DNA from: Guptibacillus algicola
GTDB taxonomy: Bacteria > Bacillota > Bacilli > Bacillales > Guptibacillaceae
Reading direction: 5' to 3'
Assembly (NCBI RefSeq): GCF_020171805.1
Contig: NZ_JAIVAF010000003.1
Span: 930,001-994,000 of the forward strand
DNA length: 64,000 nucleotides
Below the pieces are notes generated by a model. It saw only the letters and a list, made by a program, of their open reading frames with translations, was not told the DNA's origin and ran no database searches. Of the stretch, positions 48,768 to 57,389 are shown one piece after another. Both the position numbers and the translations under genes were made by a program. How positions within the stretch are numbered: position 1 is the stretch's first letter; the number at the start of each line of letters is the position of its first letter.

Positions 48768-49529
48768 CTATTTTTTGTATTGATCAATCTTTTGCTGTAA
48801 CTTTTGAGCAATAACCTCTAATGGGCCGTTCAAATCGTCGTTCGATAGTCGAACACTTGCAACGCTTTCGTCCATTTCTAACGCTTCAGCAAATAATCCA
48901 CCGAGGCCACGCGCACGGCGATCAACTTCTAGTAAGACATCTAAGTAGGTATCGTGTAAAAAGAAAATCGCTTCAAGTTCATCTAAATAAGCACGATATT
49001 CACCGCTAGGCGTAAATTCAAATTCTTGAACATAACCATAGCGTTTTGATTGTTCCATCTCAACTTTTTTAACATGAAAGCCGAGGTAACTTTCCAATGC
49101 TTCAATCACTTTTTTGATAGATGGATGTGGAGACACTTTAATGAGATCTCGGTCTTTTGGATCGAGCGCCATCGGGATATCTAGCCCAGTTTCAAACCAT
49201 ACTGGAAGTCTTCCAAATGATGCAGGTGTATGATATGGAAGCTGTATGGAGAAAGGAATTTCTTTTATTTCTCTTTCCTTAATCGTTTCTTGATTAGCAA
49301 CTTGAAATTTCTCTAAAGCGACTTTTTCTCTTATCTTCTTATCATCTACTTCTCGGATCGCTTCAGTCATAAGAAAAATATGAATGGAATCAATCGACTG
49401 TTCAACATCTCCGCCTTTTATCACTACTTTTCCATGAACATGTTCTCCAGGTACAAAGTAGTCTTTTTCAAGCTGCGTATCAACCTTTGCAGCACCTACG
49501 CCAACACTAGCAAGAAGTTTCTTAAACAT
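48768..49529 (-). CDS. spo0M: Sporulation-control protein Spo0M
   Basis: 253 residues, arrestin-like SpoOM family (FKKLLASVGVGAAKVDTQLEK start, VPGEHVHGKVVIKGG). Influences early sporulation and the cell cycle in B. subtilis. C-terminal amphipathic part (DLNGPLEVIAQKLQQKI). RBS GAAAGGGTGGAG on the minus strand. Runs toward the acyl-CoA dehydrogenase gene and shares its terminator. I could not identify a convincing sigma-H promoter. Confidence 0.93.
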   Translation of the reverse strand: MFKKLLASVGVGAAKVDTQLEKDYFVPGEHVHGKVVIKGGDVEQSIDSIHIFLMTEAIREVDDKKIREKVALEKFQVANQETIKEREIKEIPFSIQLPYHTPASFGRLPVWFETGLDIPMALDPKDRDLIKVSPHPSIKKVIEALESYLGFHVKKVEMEQSKRYGYVQEFEFTPSGEYRAYLDELEAIFFLHDTYLDVLLEVDRRARGLGGLFAEALEMDESVASVRLSNDDLNGPLEVIAQKLQQKIDQYKK

Positions 49530-49621
49530 GTTTCTCCACCCTTTCTTGTTAACCTATTTCCTGATTATACGTAAAGAAACTAAGAAAAGATTCAAGTTTT
49601 TTAGAGAAAATGACGTTTTCT

Positions 49622-49656
49622 ATACAAAAAAAAGAAGCGCAAACTTCTGCGCTTCT
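49622..49656 (-). terminator. lexA terminator
   Basis: On the minus strand AGAAGCGC (49656-49649) pairs with GCGCTTCT (49640-49633) and is followed by eight T residues. Confidence 0.85.
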
Positions 49657-50275
49657 AGTGAATCGAACGGAACACTCCGACAACTTTTCCTAAGATGGAT
49701 ACTGAATCAAGTATGATTGGGTCCATCGATGAATTTTCTGGTTGGAGACGGAAGTAGTTGCTTTCTTTGAAGAAGCGCTTGACTGTCGCTTCGCCATCGT
49801 CTGTCATTGCAACGACGATATCTCCGTTGTTCGCGGTAGGCTGCTGTTTGACGATGACCATGTCTCCATTATAAATGCCAGCTTCGATCATACTGTCACC
49901 TTCGATGATCAGCATGAACGTGTGCTCATCATCTTGCACGAAATGTTCTGGTAAAGGAAAGTACTCTTCAACATTTTCGATCGCCGTAATCGGTTGACCG
50001 GCGGTTACTTTACCGATGACCGGAATGTTCACCGTTTCTGGACGAGGAATATCGATCGTTTCATCTAGTCCGAGCACTTCGATTGCTCGTGGTTTCGTTG
50101 GGTCTCTTCGAATGTAACCTTTTTTCTCAAGTCTTGCCAGGTGTCCATGGACAGTGGAGCTTGAAGCTAGTCCAACGGCTTCACCGATTTCTCTAACGGA
50201 GGGTGGATAACCCTTTTGTTTCACTTCGACTTTAATAAAGTCCAGAATGTCCTGCTGACGGTTTGATAGTTTCAT
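49655..50275 (-). CDS. lexA: LexA repressor
   Basis: 206 residues. Represses the SOS regulon and cleaves itself when RecA filaments form. N-terminal winged helix ([36 protein letters not shown]), cleavage site Ala92-Gly93 in VTAGQP, catalytic Ser128 in GDSMIEAG and Lys166 in ATVKRF are all present. ATG at 50275 (MKLSNRQQ) with GAGGTG upstream; the frame extends 7 codons further without support. Divergent from yneA, with SOS boxes between them. Confidence 0.97.
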   Translation of the reverse strand: MKLSNRQQDILDFIKVEVKQKGYPPSVREIGEAVGLASSSTVHGHLARLEKKGYIRRDPTKPRAIEVLGLDETIDIPRPETVNIPVIGKVTAGQPITAIENVEEYFPLPEHFVQDDEHTFMLIIEGDSMIEAGIYNGDMVIVKQQPTANNGDIVVAMTDDGEATVKRFFKESNYFRLQPENSSMDPIILDSVSILGKVVGVFRSIH

Positions 50276-50313
50276 ATATCTGGCACCTCGTTCCAATCTA
50301 TCTATTTGTTAGT

Positions 50314-50342
50314 AGTATACCAGAATTTTTGTTCGCATACAA
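50314..50342 (-). promoter_or_regulatory. lexA promoter
   Basis: Minus strand TTGTAT (50342-50337), 17-base spacer, TATACT (50319-50314) with TGG before it. Two LexA boxes overlap this promoter. Confidence 0.65.
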
Positions 50343-50411
50343 ACATAAGTTCGAAAATTCAGTTGACACGAACAGGGGTTCTGTTTATACTAAAACCAGA
50401 ACAAATATTCG
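50322..50411. promoter_or_regulatory. Cluster of four LexA (SOS) boxes
   Basis: CGAAC-N4-GTTCG-like elements lie at 50322-50335 (AGAATTTTTGTTCG), 50340-50353 (CAAACATAAGTTCG), 50369-50382 (CGAACAGGGGTTCT) and 50398-50411 (AGAACAAATATTCG). The first two cover the lexA promoter, the third fills the spacer of the yneA promoter and the fourth lies just downstream. Confidence 0.75.
50363..50391 (+). promoter_or_regulatory. yneA promoter with SOS box in the spacer
   Basis: Perfect TTGACA (50363-50368), 17 bases, TATACT (50386-50391). The spacer is the SOS box at 50369-50382, so LexA would block it directly. Confidence 0.8.
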
Positions 50412-50428
50412 TATTCGGGGTGATTGAG

Positions 50429-51402
<974 letters not shown>

Positions 51403-51468
51403 ACTTGCCTGTGGTAACGACTTGCGTTACGATTAAGATAATTAGATGTTTAAAGGAGTTATTTCTGT

Positions 51469-51705
51469 ATGTTATCACAGGATAAAATAAAACGAATTAA
51501 CGAGTTATCTAGAAAATCAAAAGAGTCAAGGCTCACAGACGAAGAGAAAAAAGAACAACAGAATCTTCGTCAGGAATATTTACAAAGCCTGCGATCGTCT
51601 TTCGAAAATCAATTGCATTCCATCAAAGTAGTTGATGAAACAGGCGAAGATGTTACACCTGATAAACTAAAAGAGAGCAAGAAAAATAAAGGACCGATTC
51701 AGTAA
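51469..51705 (+). CDS. ynzC: DUF896 protein YnzC
   Basis: 78 residues, charged and helical (INELSRKSKESRLTDEEKKEQQNLRQEY), the typical DUF896 pattern. Third gene of the SOS operon. RBS AAAGGAG. Followed directly by a terminator that overlaps the stop codon. Function unknown. Confidence 0.92.
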   Translation: MLSQDKIKRINELSRKSKESRLTDEEKKEQQNLRQEYLQSLRSSFENQLHSIKVVDETGEDVTPDKLKESKKNKGPIQ

Positions 51706-51747
51706 AAATAGCCTAATTTTGCAAATTGCAAAATTAGGCTATTTTTA
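51705..51747 (+). terminator. Terminator of the yneA operon
   Basis: Near-perfect 19-21 bp inverted repeat (AAAAATAGCCTAATTTTGCAA and its partner) ending in TTTTT. Confidence 0.9.
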
Positions 51748-51750
51748 TGG

Positions 51751-51778
51751 TTGCAATTTTTAGAAAATTAGTTATACT
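51751..51778 (+). promoter_or_regulatory. Promoter of the HesB-like gene
   Basis: TTGCAA (51751-51756), 16-base spacer, TATACT (51773-51778). The inverted repeat 51779-51803 starts right after the -10. Confidence 0.55.
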
Positions 51779-51803
51779 GTACTATAACAAGGTGTTATAA
51801 TAC
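51779..51803. promoter_or_regulatory. Candidate operator of the HesB-like gene
   Basis: GTACTATAACA (51779-51789) and TGTTATAATAC (51793-51803) form an 11-base inverted repeat with one mismatch around AGG. It covers the predicted transcription start, a usual operator position. The same half-site recurs after the gene at 52119-52142. Confidence 0.5.
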
Positions 51804-51823
51804 AAAGAGAGAGGACGGATAGG

Positions 51824-52108
51824 ATGTTTGTAGTTACAGATTCAGCGGCGGAATTTTATAAGAGTGAGATGGAGCTTAATCAAGGTGATTGTTTGAGACT
51901 GTTCGTACGATACGCTGGGAGTGGGGATAGCGGCGGATTTTCGCTAGGTGTTATGTCTGATAAACCATCGACAGAGGATTTCACGAAAGAAGTGGGAGGC
52001 ATCACCTATTTCGTAAAGCCTGGTGATCAATGGTTTGTTGATCGAATGAAATTAGATTATGACGCGAAATGCGGTGGCGTCCTTTGCGATCTGCCGAGCA
52101 TGGCATAA
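51824..52108 (+). CDS. HesB/YneR-like protein
   Basis: 94 residues of the HesB/iron-sulfur scaffold-like family (VTDSAAEFYKSEMELNQGD start, GGFSLGVMSDKP). The classical A-type scaffold C-x-C C-terminus is not present; cysteines occur in GDCLRLF near 27 and KCGGVLC near 84-89, as in the YneR-type branch, so iron-sulfur transfer is uncertain. RBS GAGAGGACGG. In B. subtilis tkt occupies this position between ynzC and sirA. The gene is bracketed by two matching inverted repeats. Confidence 0.82.
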   Translation: MFVVTDSAAEFYKSEMELNQGDCLRLFVRYAGSGDSGGFSLGVMSDKPSTEDFTKEVGGITYFVKPGDQWFVDRMKLDYDAKCGGVLCDLPSMA

Positions 52109-52112
52109 AGTA

Positions 52113-52148
52113 AACCTGTACTATAACATATATGTTATAGTACAGGTT
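52113..52148. terminator. Perfect 36-bp palindrome, terminator of the HesB-like gene
   Basis: AACCTGTACTATAACATA is followed at once by its exact reverse complement, then TTTTTT. It can terminate transcription, and it contains the same GTACTATAACA/TGTTATAGTAC half-sites as the upstream operator. Confidence 0.75.
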
Positions 52149-52154
52149 TTTTGG

Positions 52155-52162
52155 TTTCGACA
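52155..52162 (-). promoter_or_regulatory. Spo0A box upstream of sirA
   Basis: TTTCGACA is the reverse complement of TGTCGAAA, which contains the 0A box TGTCGAA. It lies about 100 bases before sirA, a Spo0A-controlled gene in B. subtilis. A 15-base palindrome (ACCTGTA-T-TACAGGT, 52174-52188) lies between them. Confidence 0.5.
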
Positions 52163-52258
52163 AAACTAGTGAAACCTGTATTACAGGTATAGACAATCAT
52201 CTTAATGAACTTACTGTATACTGTTGGTTAAAACACAAGGTAGACAGGAGGAATTGGT

Positions 52259-52702
52259 ATGAGGCACTATGAAATGCACTTGATCAAACAAGAAGTTGCT
52301 GTTCAATATGGTGGCAAAGAACTCCTGTTATATCAATTATTCAATGAGAGAAAGATCTCTATACAAAAGGAAGAGCAAGAATTGCTAGATAAACAAATTG
52401 ATTTTATTACAGAGTCCATACCGGTGATCGATGTTAATAGATACCTTGTGACAGAGCTTGGTGGCTTTCGTCATTATGAATATCGAAATGGCGGTCACTG
52501 CCTAACGGTATTGCAATCAAAAAGTGATGGCTCGCTATTTGTAAATCAAGCGAAAATCAACATCTACTCAAATGGTACATATGAAGCAGAAACAATCTTT
52601 TTTGAGGTGCTTAGAAAACTTACTCCTACATTCTTCGCCATTGATTATCAATCGAATCGATTTGGATGGCTCAGTCCACTTAAAAAACAGAAGCTAGTTT
52701 AA
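52259..52702 (+). CDS. sirA: Sporulation inhibitor of replication SirA (YneE)
   Basis: 147 residues. SirA binds DnaA domain I and stops new rounds of replication when sporulation begins. The strongest match is in the C-terminal part, YEAETIFFEVLRKLTPTFFAIDY, and the RFGWLSPLKKQ end; the N-terminus (MHLIKQEVAVQYGGKE) is also alignable. RBS AGGAGG. Next gene is yneF, as in B. subtilis. Confidence 0.88.
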   Translation: MRHYEMHLIKQEVAVQYGGKELLLYQLFNERKISIQKEEQELLDKQIDFITESIPVIDVNRYLVTELGGFRHYEYRNGGHCLTVLQSKSDGSLFVNQAKINIYSNGTYEAETIFFEVLRKLTPTFFAIDYQSNRFGWLSPLKKQKLV

Positions 52703-52793
52703 ACAACCCCTACTATTTTAATAGACATTATTGTATAATCAGGAAGGGTTGTAGTACACTATTGGAAGAGAAAGAATAAGGAGGAAATACAGC

Positions 52794-53018
52794 ATGTGGT
52801 GGATGTATACGCTTGTGGGCGTTCTAGCATTAATTGCTGGGGCTGCGCTTGGCTTTTTTATTGCCCGCAAATATATGATGGATTATCTTAAGAAAAATCC
52901 CCCTATTAATGAAAATATGCTTCGTGTAATGATGATGCAGATGGGGCAAAAACCTTCTCAGAAGAAGATTAATCAGATGATGAAGGCTATGAATAGTCAG
53001 ATGGATAACAACAAATAA
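52794..53018 (+). CDS. yneF: UPF0154 membrane protein YneF
   Basis: 74 residues with one N-terminal membrane helix ([21 protein letters not shown]) and a methionine/lysine-rich tail ([20 protein letters not shown]) typical of the family. Function unknown. RBS TAAGGAGG. Confidence 0.93.
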   Translation: MWWMYTLVGVLALIAGAALGFFIARKYMMDYLKKNPPINENMLRVMMMQMGQKPSQKKINQMMKAMNSQMDNNK

Positions 53019-53023
53019 TGTAC

Positions 53024-53051
53024 TGGCACTCTGGAAGCAGAGTGCTTTTTA
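53024..53051 (+). terminator. yneF terminator
   Basis: Perfect 8-bp stem (53026-53033 with 53038-53045), GAAG loop, T tract. Confidence 0.87.
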
Positions 53052-53134
53052 TATGGAGTTATTTTGGTTGACGACGTTAAACCTAATGATGATATGATAA
53101 GTTAGACTATATTTATATATTGGGAAGTGTTGAG

Positions 53135-54007
53135 ATGACGGCAAGAAATCTATTTATAGTAACTGGGCTATCGCTAGCTCTTGTAGCTGGTTGTTCGTCA
53201 GACGAACAGAGCGCAAAAAATCAAAACCAGGCTGAAGATAAAACCGAACAGCCGGATGAGAGCAAGGAAGAAAACAACGCTACTTACGAAAACGAATCAG
53301 CTACCGAATCAGATCAACCTAATGAGGACGAAAGCTCTACAAGTGAATATAAAAATGAGAATGGACAATCAGAAAATCAAAACGCATACCCTGCAATGGG
53401 GGAGACAGTGGCCGAAGAGAATGGAAAAAAAATTGTTACAAACCCAGATAGTATCTACGTAGTTGCAAATAAGGAGCGGAATTTGCCTGCTGATTTCGTG
53501 CCTGAAAATCTTGTAGAACCAGATGTTCCCTTCTATGCGAACGAAGGGGATCCAAAAAGATTGATGGTAGAAGAAGCTGCGAAAGCTCTTGAAGAGATGT
53601 TCGATGCTGCAAACAAAGATGGCATGCAGCTTAAAGCTGTATCTGGATATCGCTCATACGAAAGACAAGAAGCGATTTTTGCTTATAATGCAGATAGATA
53701 TGGTGCAGAGAAAGCGAACCGTGTCAGTGCGCACGCAGGACAAAGTGAGCACCAGACTGGTCTTACAATGGATATAAGCGCCCCATCTCTAGGTGGGTCG
53801 TTGAGTGAGAAGTTCGGAAGTACGCCAGAAGGTGAATGGGTTGCTGAAAACGCGTATATGTATGGATTTGTAGTGAGATACCTGAAAGGAAAAGAAGAGA
53901 TCACAGGTTATCAATACGAACCTTGGCATGTTCGCTACGTTGGCAAAGAGGCTGCAAAAGAAATCCATGAAGCGGGTATAACTCTTGAAGAATTCTTCGC
54001 AAAGTAA
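53135..54007 (+). CDS. Lipoprotein M15 D,D/L,D-carboxypeptidase (VanY/LdcB-like)
   Basis: 290 residues. Signal peptide with lipobox LVAGC (lipidated C20), a low-complexity acidic/glutamine/asparagine spacer to about residue 90, then an M15B peptidase domain. Zinc and active-site motifs: SGYRSYERQE near 171, SEHQTGLTMDIS (HxxxxxxD) near 203, EPWHVRYVG near 262. Trims peptidoglycan side chains outside the membrane. ATG 53135 is placed before the signal peptide; a GTG at 53120 adds residues without benefit. Confidence 0.9.
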   Translation: MTARNLFIVTGLSLALVAGCSSDEQSAKNQNQAEDKTEQPDESKEENNATYENESATESDQPNEDESSTSEYKNENGQSENQNAYPAMGETVAEENGKKIVTNPDSIYVVANKERNLPADFVPENLVEPDVPFYANEGDPKRLMVEEAAKALEEMFDAANKDGMQLKAVSGYRSYERQEAIFAYNADRYGAEKANRVSAHAGQSEHQTGLTMDISAPSLGGSLSEKFGSTPEGEWVAENAYMYGFVVRYLKGKEEITGYQYEPWHVRYVGKEAAKEIHEAGITLEEFFAK

Positions 54008-54114
54008 ATCGTTATGTAATGTTCACACAATTAAGTTTGAAAACCGGTACAATGAGGTTGAAACGATTACAGAATGCGCATGCTATGTGCGTGTATAGAA
54101 CGGGGAGTTAGTTT

Positions 54115-54825
54115 ATGGCTGATTTGAATATATTCTTAGCTTTTGGAGCCGGTTTTCTTTCTTTCATTTCTCCTTGTGTATTGCCGCTTTATCCGGCGTT
54201 TATTTCTTACATTACAGGGGTATCAGTAGATGATCTAAAAGAAGAGCGAGGAATGATGCAGCGAAGAGCCATCCTACATACAGTATTCTTCTTATTAGGC
54301 TTTTCGATTATTTTCCTCGTACTCGGTATGTCTGCATCACTAATTGGGAACCTTTTTATTCAATATAAAGACTTACTACGACAAGTGGGTGCAATACTAA
54401 TCGTAGTATTTGGACTTGTGGTCGTAGGGTTTTGGAAACCTTCGTTTTTGCTGAAAGATCGAAGGTTAACCATTCGAAACCGTCCATCTGGATTTCTCGG
54501 GTCGGTGTTGATCGGAATGGGGTTTGCGGCCGGATGGACACCTTGTACAGGTCCGATTCTAGCTGCGGTTATCGCTTTAGGAGTATCTAATCCTGGAGCT
54601 GGTTTATTCTATATGGTCGCATATACATTAGGCTTTTCAATTCCATTCTTCTTGCTATCTTTCTTTATTGGAAAATTACAGTGGATCAAGAGAAATAGCC
54701 GATTGATTATGAAGGCTGGCGGGTATTTAATGATTGTAATGGGAGTTTTGTTATACTTTAACTTCATGACGATGTTTACTTCATTCCTTGTGAACAATCT
54801 TTTCAATGGATTCCAAGGATTCTAA
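54115..54825 (+). CDS. ccdA: CcdA, thiol-disulfide carrier for cytochrome c biogenesis
   Basis: 236 residues, six membrane helices. Two conserved cysteines lie in [11 protein letters not shown] (about residue 22) and GWTPCTGP (about 143), which relay reducing power across the membrane to apocytochrome c and spore-cortex thioredoxins. In B. subtilis it is followed by yneI and ccdC; here a MrpB-like gene takes the place of yneI. Confidence 0.94.
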   Translation: MADLNIFLAFGAGFLSFISPCVLPLYPAFISYITGVSVDDLKEERGMMQRRAILHTVFFLLGFSIIFLVLGMSASLIGNLFIQYKDLLRQVGAILIVVFGLVVVGFWKPSFLLKDRRLTIRNRPSGFLGSVLIGMGFAAGWTPCTGPILAAVIALGVSNPGAGLFYMVAYTLGFSIPFFLLSFFIGKLQWIKRNSRLIMKAGGYLMIVMGVLLYFNFMTMFTSFLVNNLFNGFQGF

Positions 54826-54848
54826 CAAGAAAGAAAGGGTGCGAATAC

Positions 54849-55304
54849 ATGCAACGTAGTAACGATCTTATTTTAAAAACAACAACGACAATCATTGTAT
54901 TTATCATAATGGGATTCTCCATTTACTTATTTTTCGCTGGTCATAATGCGCCAGGTGGTGGATTTATTGGTGGATTAATGACATCAGGAGCACTTGTACT
55001 GCTATATGTATCATATGGGTTTAAAACGATGGAGCGAGTCATACGGTTTGACTTTAAGAATTTTATTCCAATCGGCTTGTTAATTGCTGTATTGACTGGC
55101 GTTGGGTCATTTTTCTTTGGTCAGCCATTTTTAAGCCATACTGATGCTTATTTTGAGCTTCCTATTCTAGGACACACTCACCTTGCTACAGCGATTCTGT
55201 TCGATTTAGGCGTATATTTCACAGTAGTTGGCGTCACGATGACGATCATCTTAAATATCGCTGCAGATGAAGGGGAAGAAGAACTTTCCAAACAAAATAT
55301 GTAA
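54849..55304 (+). CDS. Lone MrpB/MnhB-like Na+/H+ antiporter subunit
   Basis: 151 residues, four membrane helices, with the MnhB signature GHNAPGGGFIGGL near residue 31 and a membrane end (VVGVTMTIILNIA). MrpB normally works only as part of the seven-subunit Mrp antiporter, but no other mrp gene is nearby. It lies 23 bases after ccdA, with RBS AAAGAAAGGGTG, so it is probably co-transcribed. It may be a moonlighting or accessory subunit. Confidence 0.88.
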   Translation: MQRSNDLILKTTTTIIVFIIMGFSIYLFFAGHNAPGGGFIGGLMTSGALVLLYVSYGFKTMERVIRFDFKNFIPIGLLIAVLTGVGSFFFGQPFLSHTDAYFELPILGHTHLATAILFDLGVYFTVVGVTMTIILNIAADEGEEELSKQNM

Positions 55305-55307
55305 CTA

Positions 55308-55337
55308 AAAAGAGCAGGGTGCATGCCCTGTTCTTTT
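55308..55337 (+). terminator. Terminator after the MrpB-like gene
   Basis: Stem of about 9 bp (AGAGCAGGG with CCCTGTTCT) around TGCATG and a T tail. Confidence 0.82.
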
Positions 55338-55415
55338 ATGTGCGCTTGTTTTTTTTAGGTCTTGCACATACAATGGAAATGATAAGCAGTAACCTGATAG
55401 GTGAGGGATGACAAT

Positions 55416-55898
55416 ATGCTGATTTTCAGTACGATAGTAGGAGCATTGATGGCTCTTGGTGTAATTATGATCAGGTTAAGGGCTTCAAAAAAACCTGCAA
55501 CAATCAGAAAAATTATCCTACCGCCTTTTTTTATGGCGACAGGCTTTTTTATGTTTGTTCTTCCGGAAGCGAGGGTGCCGCTTTATGAAGCGATCGAAGC
55601 ATTACTCGTGGGCGCGGCTTTCTCATTATTATTAATACGCACATCAAAATTTGAAATTAAAAACAATGAAATTTACTTAACACGATCGAAAGCATTCGTA
55701 TTTATTTTGCTTGGTTTATTAGTAGTAAGAATTGTTTTTAAAACGATAATCGGACAATCGATACCTGTTCTTCAAACGAGTTCGTTATTTTTTGTGCTCG
55801 CGTTCGGTATGATCGTACCTTGGCGAGTTGCGATGTACTATCAATTTAGAAAAACAGAACGAAGCCATAATACAAAATTACATCAGAGCACATTATAA
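55416..55898 (+). CDS. ccdC: CcdC-family membrane protein
   Basis: 160 residues, four to five membrane helices, matching B. subtilis CcdC/YneJ (KKIILPPFFMATG region and TSKFEIKNNEIYLTRSKAF). Linked to cytochrome c maturation by genome position, but it is dispensable in B. subtilis. ATG 55416 uses GGTGAGGG; the frame extends 5 codons upstream. Confidence 0.88.
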   Translation: MLIFSTIVGALMALGVIMIRLRASKKPATIRKIILPPFFMATGFFMFVLPEARVPLYEAIEALLVGAAFSLLLIRTSKFEIKNNEIYLTRSKAFVFILLGLLVVRIVFKTIIGQSIPVLQTSSLFFVLAFGMIVPWRVAMYYQFRKTERSHNTKLHQSTL

Positions 55899-55932
55899 AA
55901 AACTCGTTTAGCATGATGCTAAACGAGTTTTT
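55898..55932. terminator. Bidirectional terminator between ccdC and yneK
   Basis: Perfect 16-bp inverted repeat (AAACTCGTTTAGCAT and partner) with poly-A and poly-T on the two sides. Confidence 0.9.
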
Positions 55933-56357
55933 TAATGAAACAAATGCTGATAAGGGGTTACATCGATTCGCTTATCGTGTAATTTCTTGATCAGCCATTT
56001 ATGATCTCTCTTAGGAGTTGCGATAATGTATCCTCTAATAATAAGGTCTTGTGTCATTTCCTTGCTATTCTCTTTCATCGCGAGTTCGCCGATTTTCCCA
56101 GCAATCTTATTCCTAGCAATATCTCGAAATAGTTCAGGAACTGGAGAGACCAATTCTTCTAGTAATTTTTTTTGATTTTCATTCCACAAATGCTTTGTCT
56201 GCTCGATATAGTAATCTTCCCAATCCAAAATGGATTTGCCATCTTCTTTTGGAAGACGCTTTAAGAATTTTCGGAACATGAAGAAACCACCGATTGCCAT
56301 AAGTGAGATCAACACGACTGTCCAACCGACGATAAAATACTGAAACCAACCTGCCAT
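55932..56357 (-). CDS. yneK: DUF2621 membrane protein YneK
   Basis: 141 residues with one N-terminal membrane helix (FIVGWTVVLISLMAIGGFFMF) and a soluble domain (WEDYYIEQTKHLW, IARNKIAGKIGELA) that is typical of YneK. ATG at 56357 follows GAGGTGA on the minus strand. Function unknown; in B. subtilis it also lies after ccdC. Confidence 0.9.
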   Translation of the reverse strand: MAGWFQYFIVGWTVVLISLMAIGGFFMFRKFLKRLPKEDGKSILDWEDYYIEQTKHLWNENQKKLLEELVSPVPELFRDIARNKIAGKIGELAMKENSKEMTQDLIIRGYIIATPKRDHKWLIKKLHDKRIDVTPYQHLFH

Positions 56358-56448
56358 CGCATTCACCTCTTGCGTAATAATTAACCACAATCCAACTCGG
56401 TCATATTATACGCTCAAAACGACCATAAATCAAGGTAGCTAGGCTTAA

Positions 56449-56829
56449 TCACGTCTCTGTCGTGGAGTTAGCCGAGGGTGTAAAATTCACCACTTCCAAA
56501 ACAATTGGTGTGTTTGCCATGATGCTATCTCCGTCAGGAACAGTGAGGTCGAGCTTACCTGTAGGGGATGTACCAGCTGTATAGGCGGAAAGATCTTGCA
56601 TCTGAAGCACGCCGTTAACATATACGTTAAAGTAGCTATTGTTATTACCGAGAGCTGGAAGTTCAGTGGCTGCAGCTCCTGTGTCTGTTTCAAAATCACC
56701 AACAGCAATAGTATAGGTGGTAGGCCCAGATATCAAAGAAGCTGTAGTATGGAAAAACTTCTGATCGTTAGGCTGGGTTTGTACAGTTGTGGTAACGTCT
56801 ACAGCTATTTTCATTATTTTTAAAGGCAT
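56449..56829 (-). CDS. DUF4183 protein
   Basis: 126 residues, no signal peptide, with the DUF4183 core: YTIAVGDFETDTGAA, a NSYFNVYVNGVLQ motif near 73, and a beta-rich, threonine/serine-rich end. DUF4183 proteins occur in spore formers and are often linked to exosporium or spore surface by context; the role is unknown. TGGAGGG gives the start at 56829. Divergent from a second DUF4183 gene. Confidence 0.85.
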   Translation of the reverse strand: MPLKIMKIAVDVTTTVQTQPNDQKFFHTTASLISGPTTYTIAVGDFETDTGAAATELPALGNNNSYFNVYVNGVLQMQDLSAYTAGTSPTGKLDLTVPDGDSIMANTPIVLEVVNFTPSANSTTET

Positions 56830-56938
56830 TATGAAACCCTCCAATATGTCATATAACCAATATATGTCTGAGTGTGATATTTTGTTTAAGTGCATTTGCC
56901 TATTTGTGAGGATTGCCGAGAGGGGAGAGGTGGATAAG

Positions 56939-57292
56939 ATGGCTTTCAAAGACGAAAGAGCAAAGCGAAGTAGTCCCGCACCGCCAAGGATTACACTTCC
57001 TATAGTGCCTTCAAAGCCTTGGAGAGAGAGGTTGCCAGCTTTTGTTAAAATCTATGAATTTTATACGATATCAGATGGAACGAAAAAAACCTTTACAGAC
57101 CGTGATGCTGTAAAGGATTTGAACAAACAAAGAATATTGTCACCTGACGAGGTTTCATTTATGAATTTATTTATTAATGGAGTTCTTCAACCGGACTTAA
57201 ACTATCATGTGGAAAAAGGATTCCTCATTCTTAATACCGATGATGCGCCGATTGCTGGTGCTCCAATCATCCTGCAGATGATCAAAGTGTAA
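56939..57292 (+). CDS. Second DUF4183 protein
   Basis: 117 residues. A proline- and arginine-rich start (KRSSPAPPRITLPIVPSKP) precedes the DUF4183 core with MNLFINGVLQPDLNYHVEKG near 78, comparable to VYVNGVLQ in the neighbour, and it ends GAPIILQMIKV like the neighbour's NTPIVLEVVNF. RBS GAGAGG. Its TAA abuts base 57293, the 3-prime CCA end of the convergent tRNA-Sec gene, so no spacer remains. Confidence 0.83.
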   Translation: MAFKDERAKRSSPAPPRITLPIVPSKPWRERLPAFVKIYEFYTISDGTKKTFTDRDAVKDLNKQRILSPDEVSFMNLFINGVLQPDLNYHVEKGFLILNTDDAPIAGAPIILQMIKV

Positions 57293-57389
57293 TGGCGGGA
57301 CCGTCTGGGAATCGAACCCAGCTGACCTGGCACGCAGGTCACAAGCGGTTTTGAAGACCGTGGCACTCACCAGACGTACAACCAGCCCC
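57293..57389 (-). tRNA. selC: tRNA-Sec (anticodon UCA)
   Basis: Minus-strand 97-nt gene with encoded CCA. The anticodon loop CTTCAAA gives UCA, which reads UGA. The long variable arm (TGACCTG with CAGGTCA) and 5-bp T arm (CTGGG-TTCGATT-CCCAG) fit tRNA-Sec. The 8-base acceptor strand GGGGCTGG faces ACGGTCCC with G-U pairs and one mismatch at the inner end. The D arm is less clear. Lies directly upstream (divergent) of selB. Charged with serine by SerRS, converted by SelA, and delivered by SelB. Confidence 0.93.
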
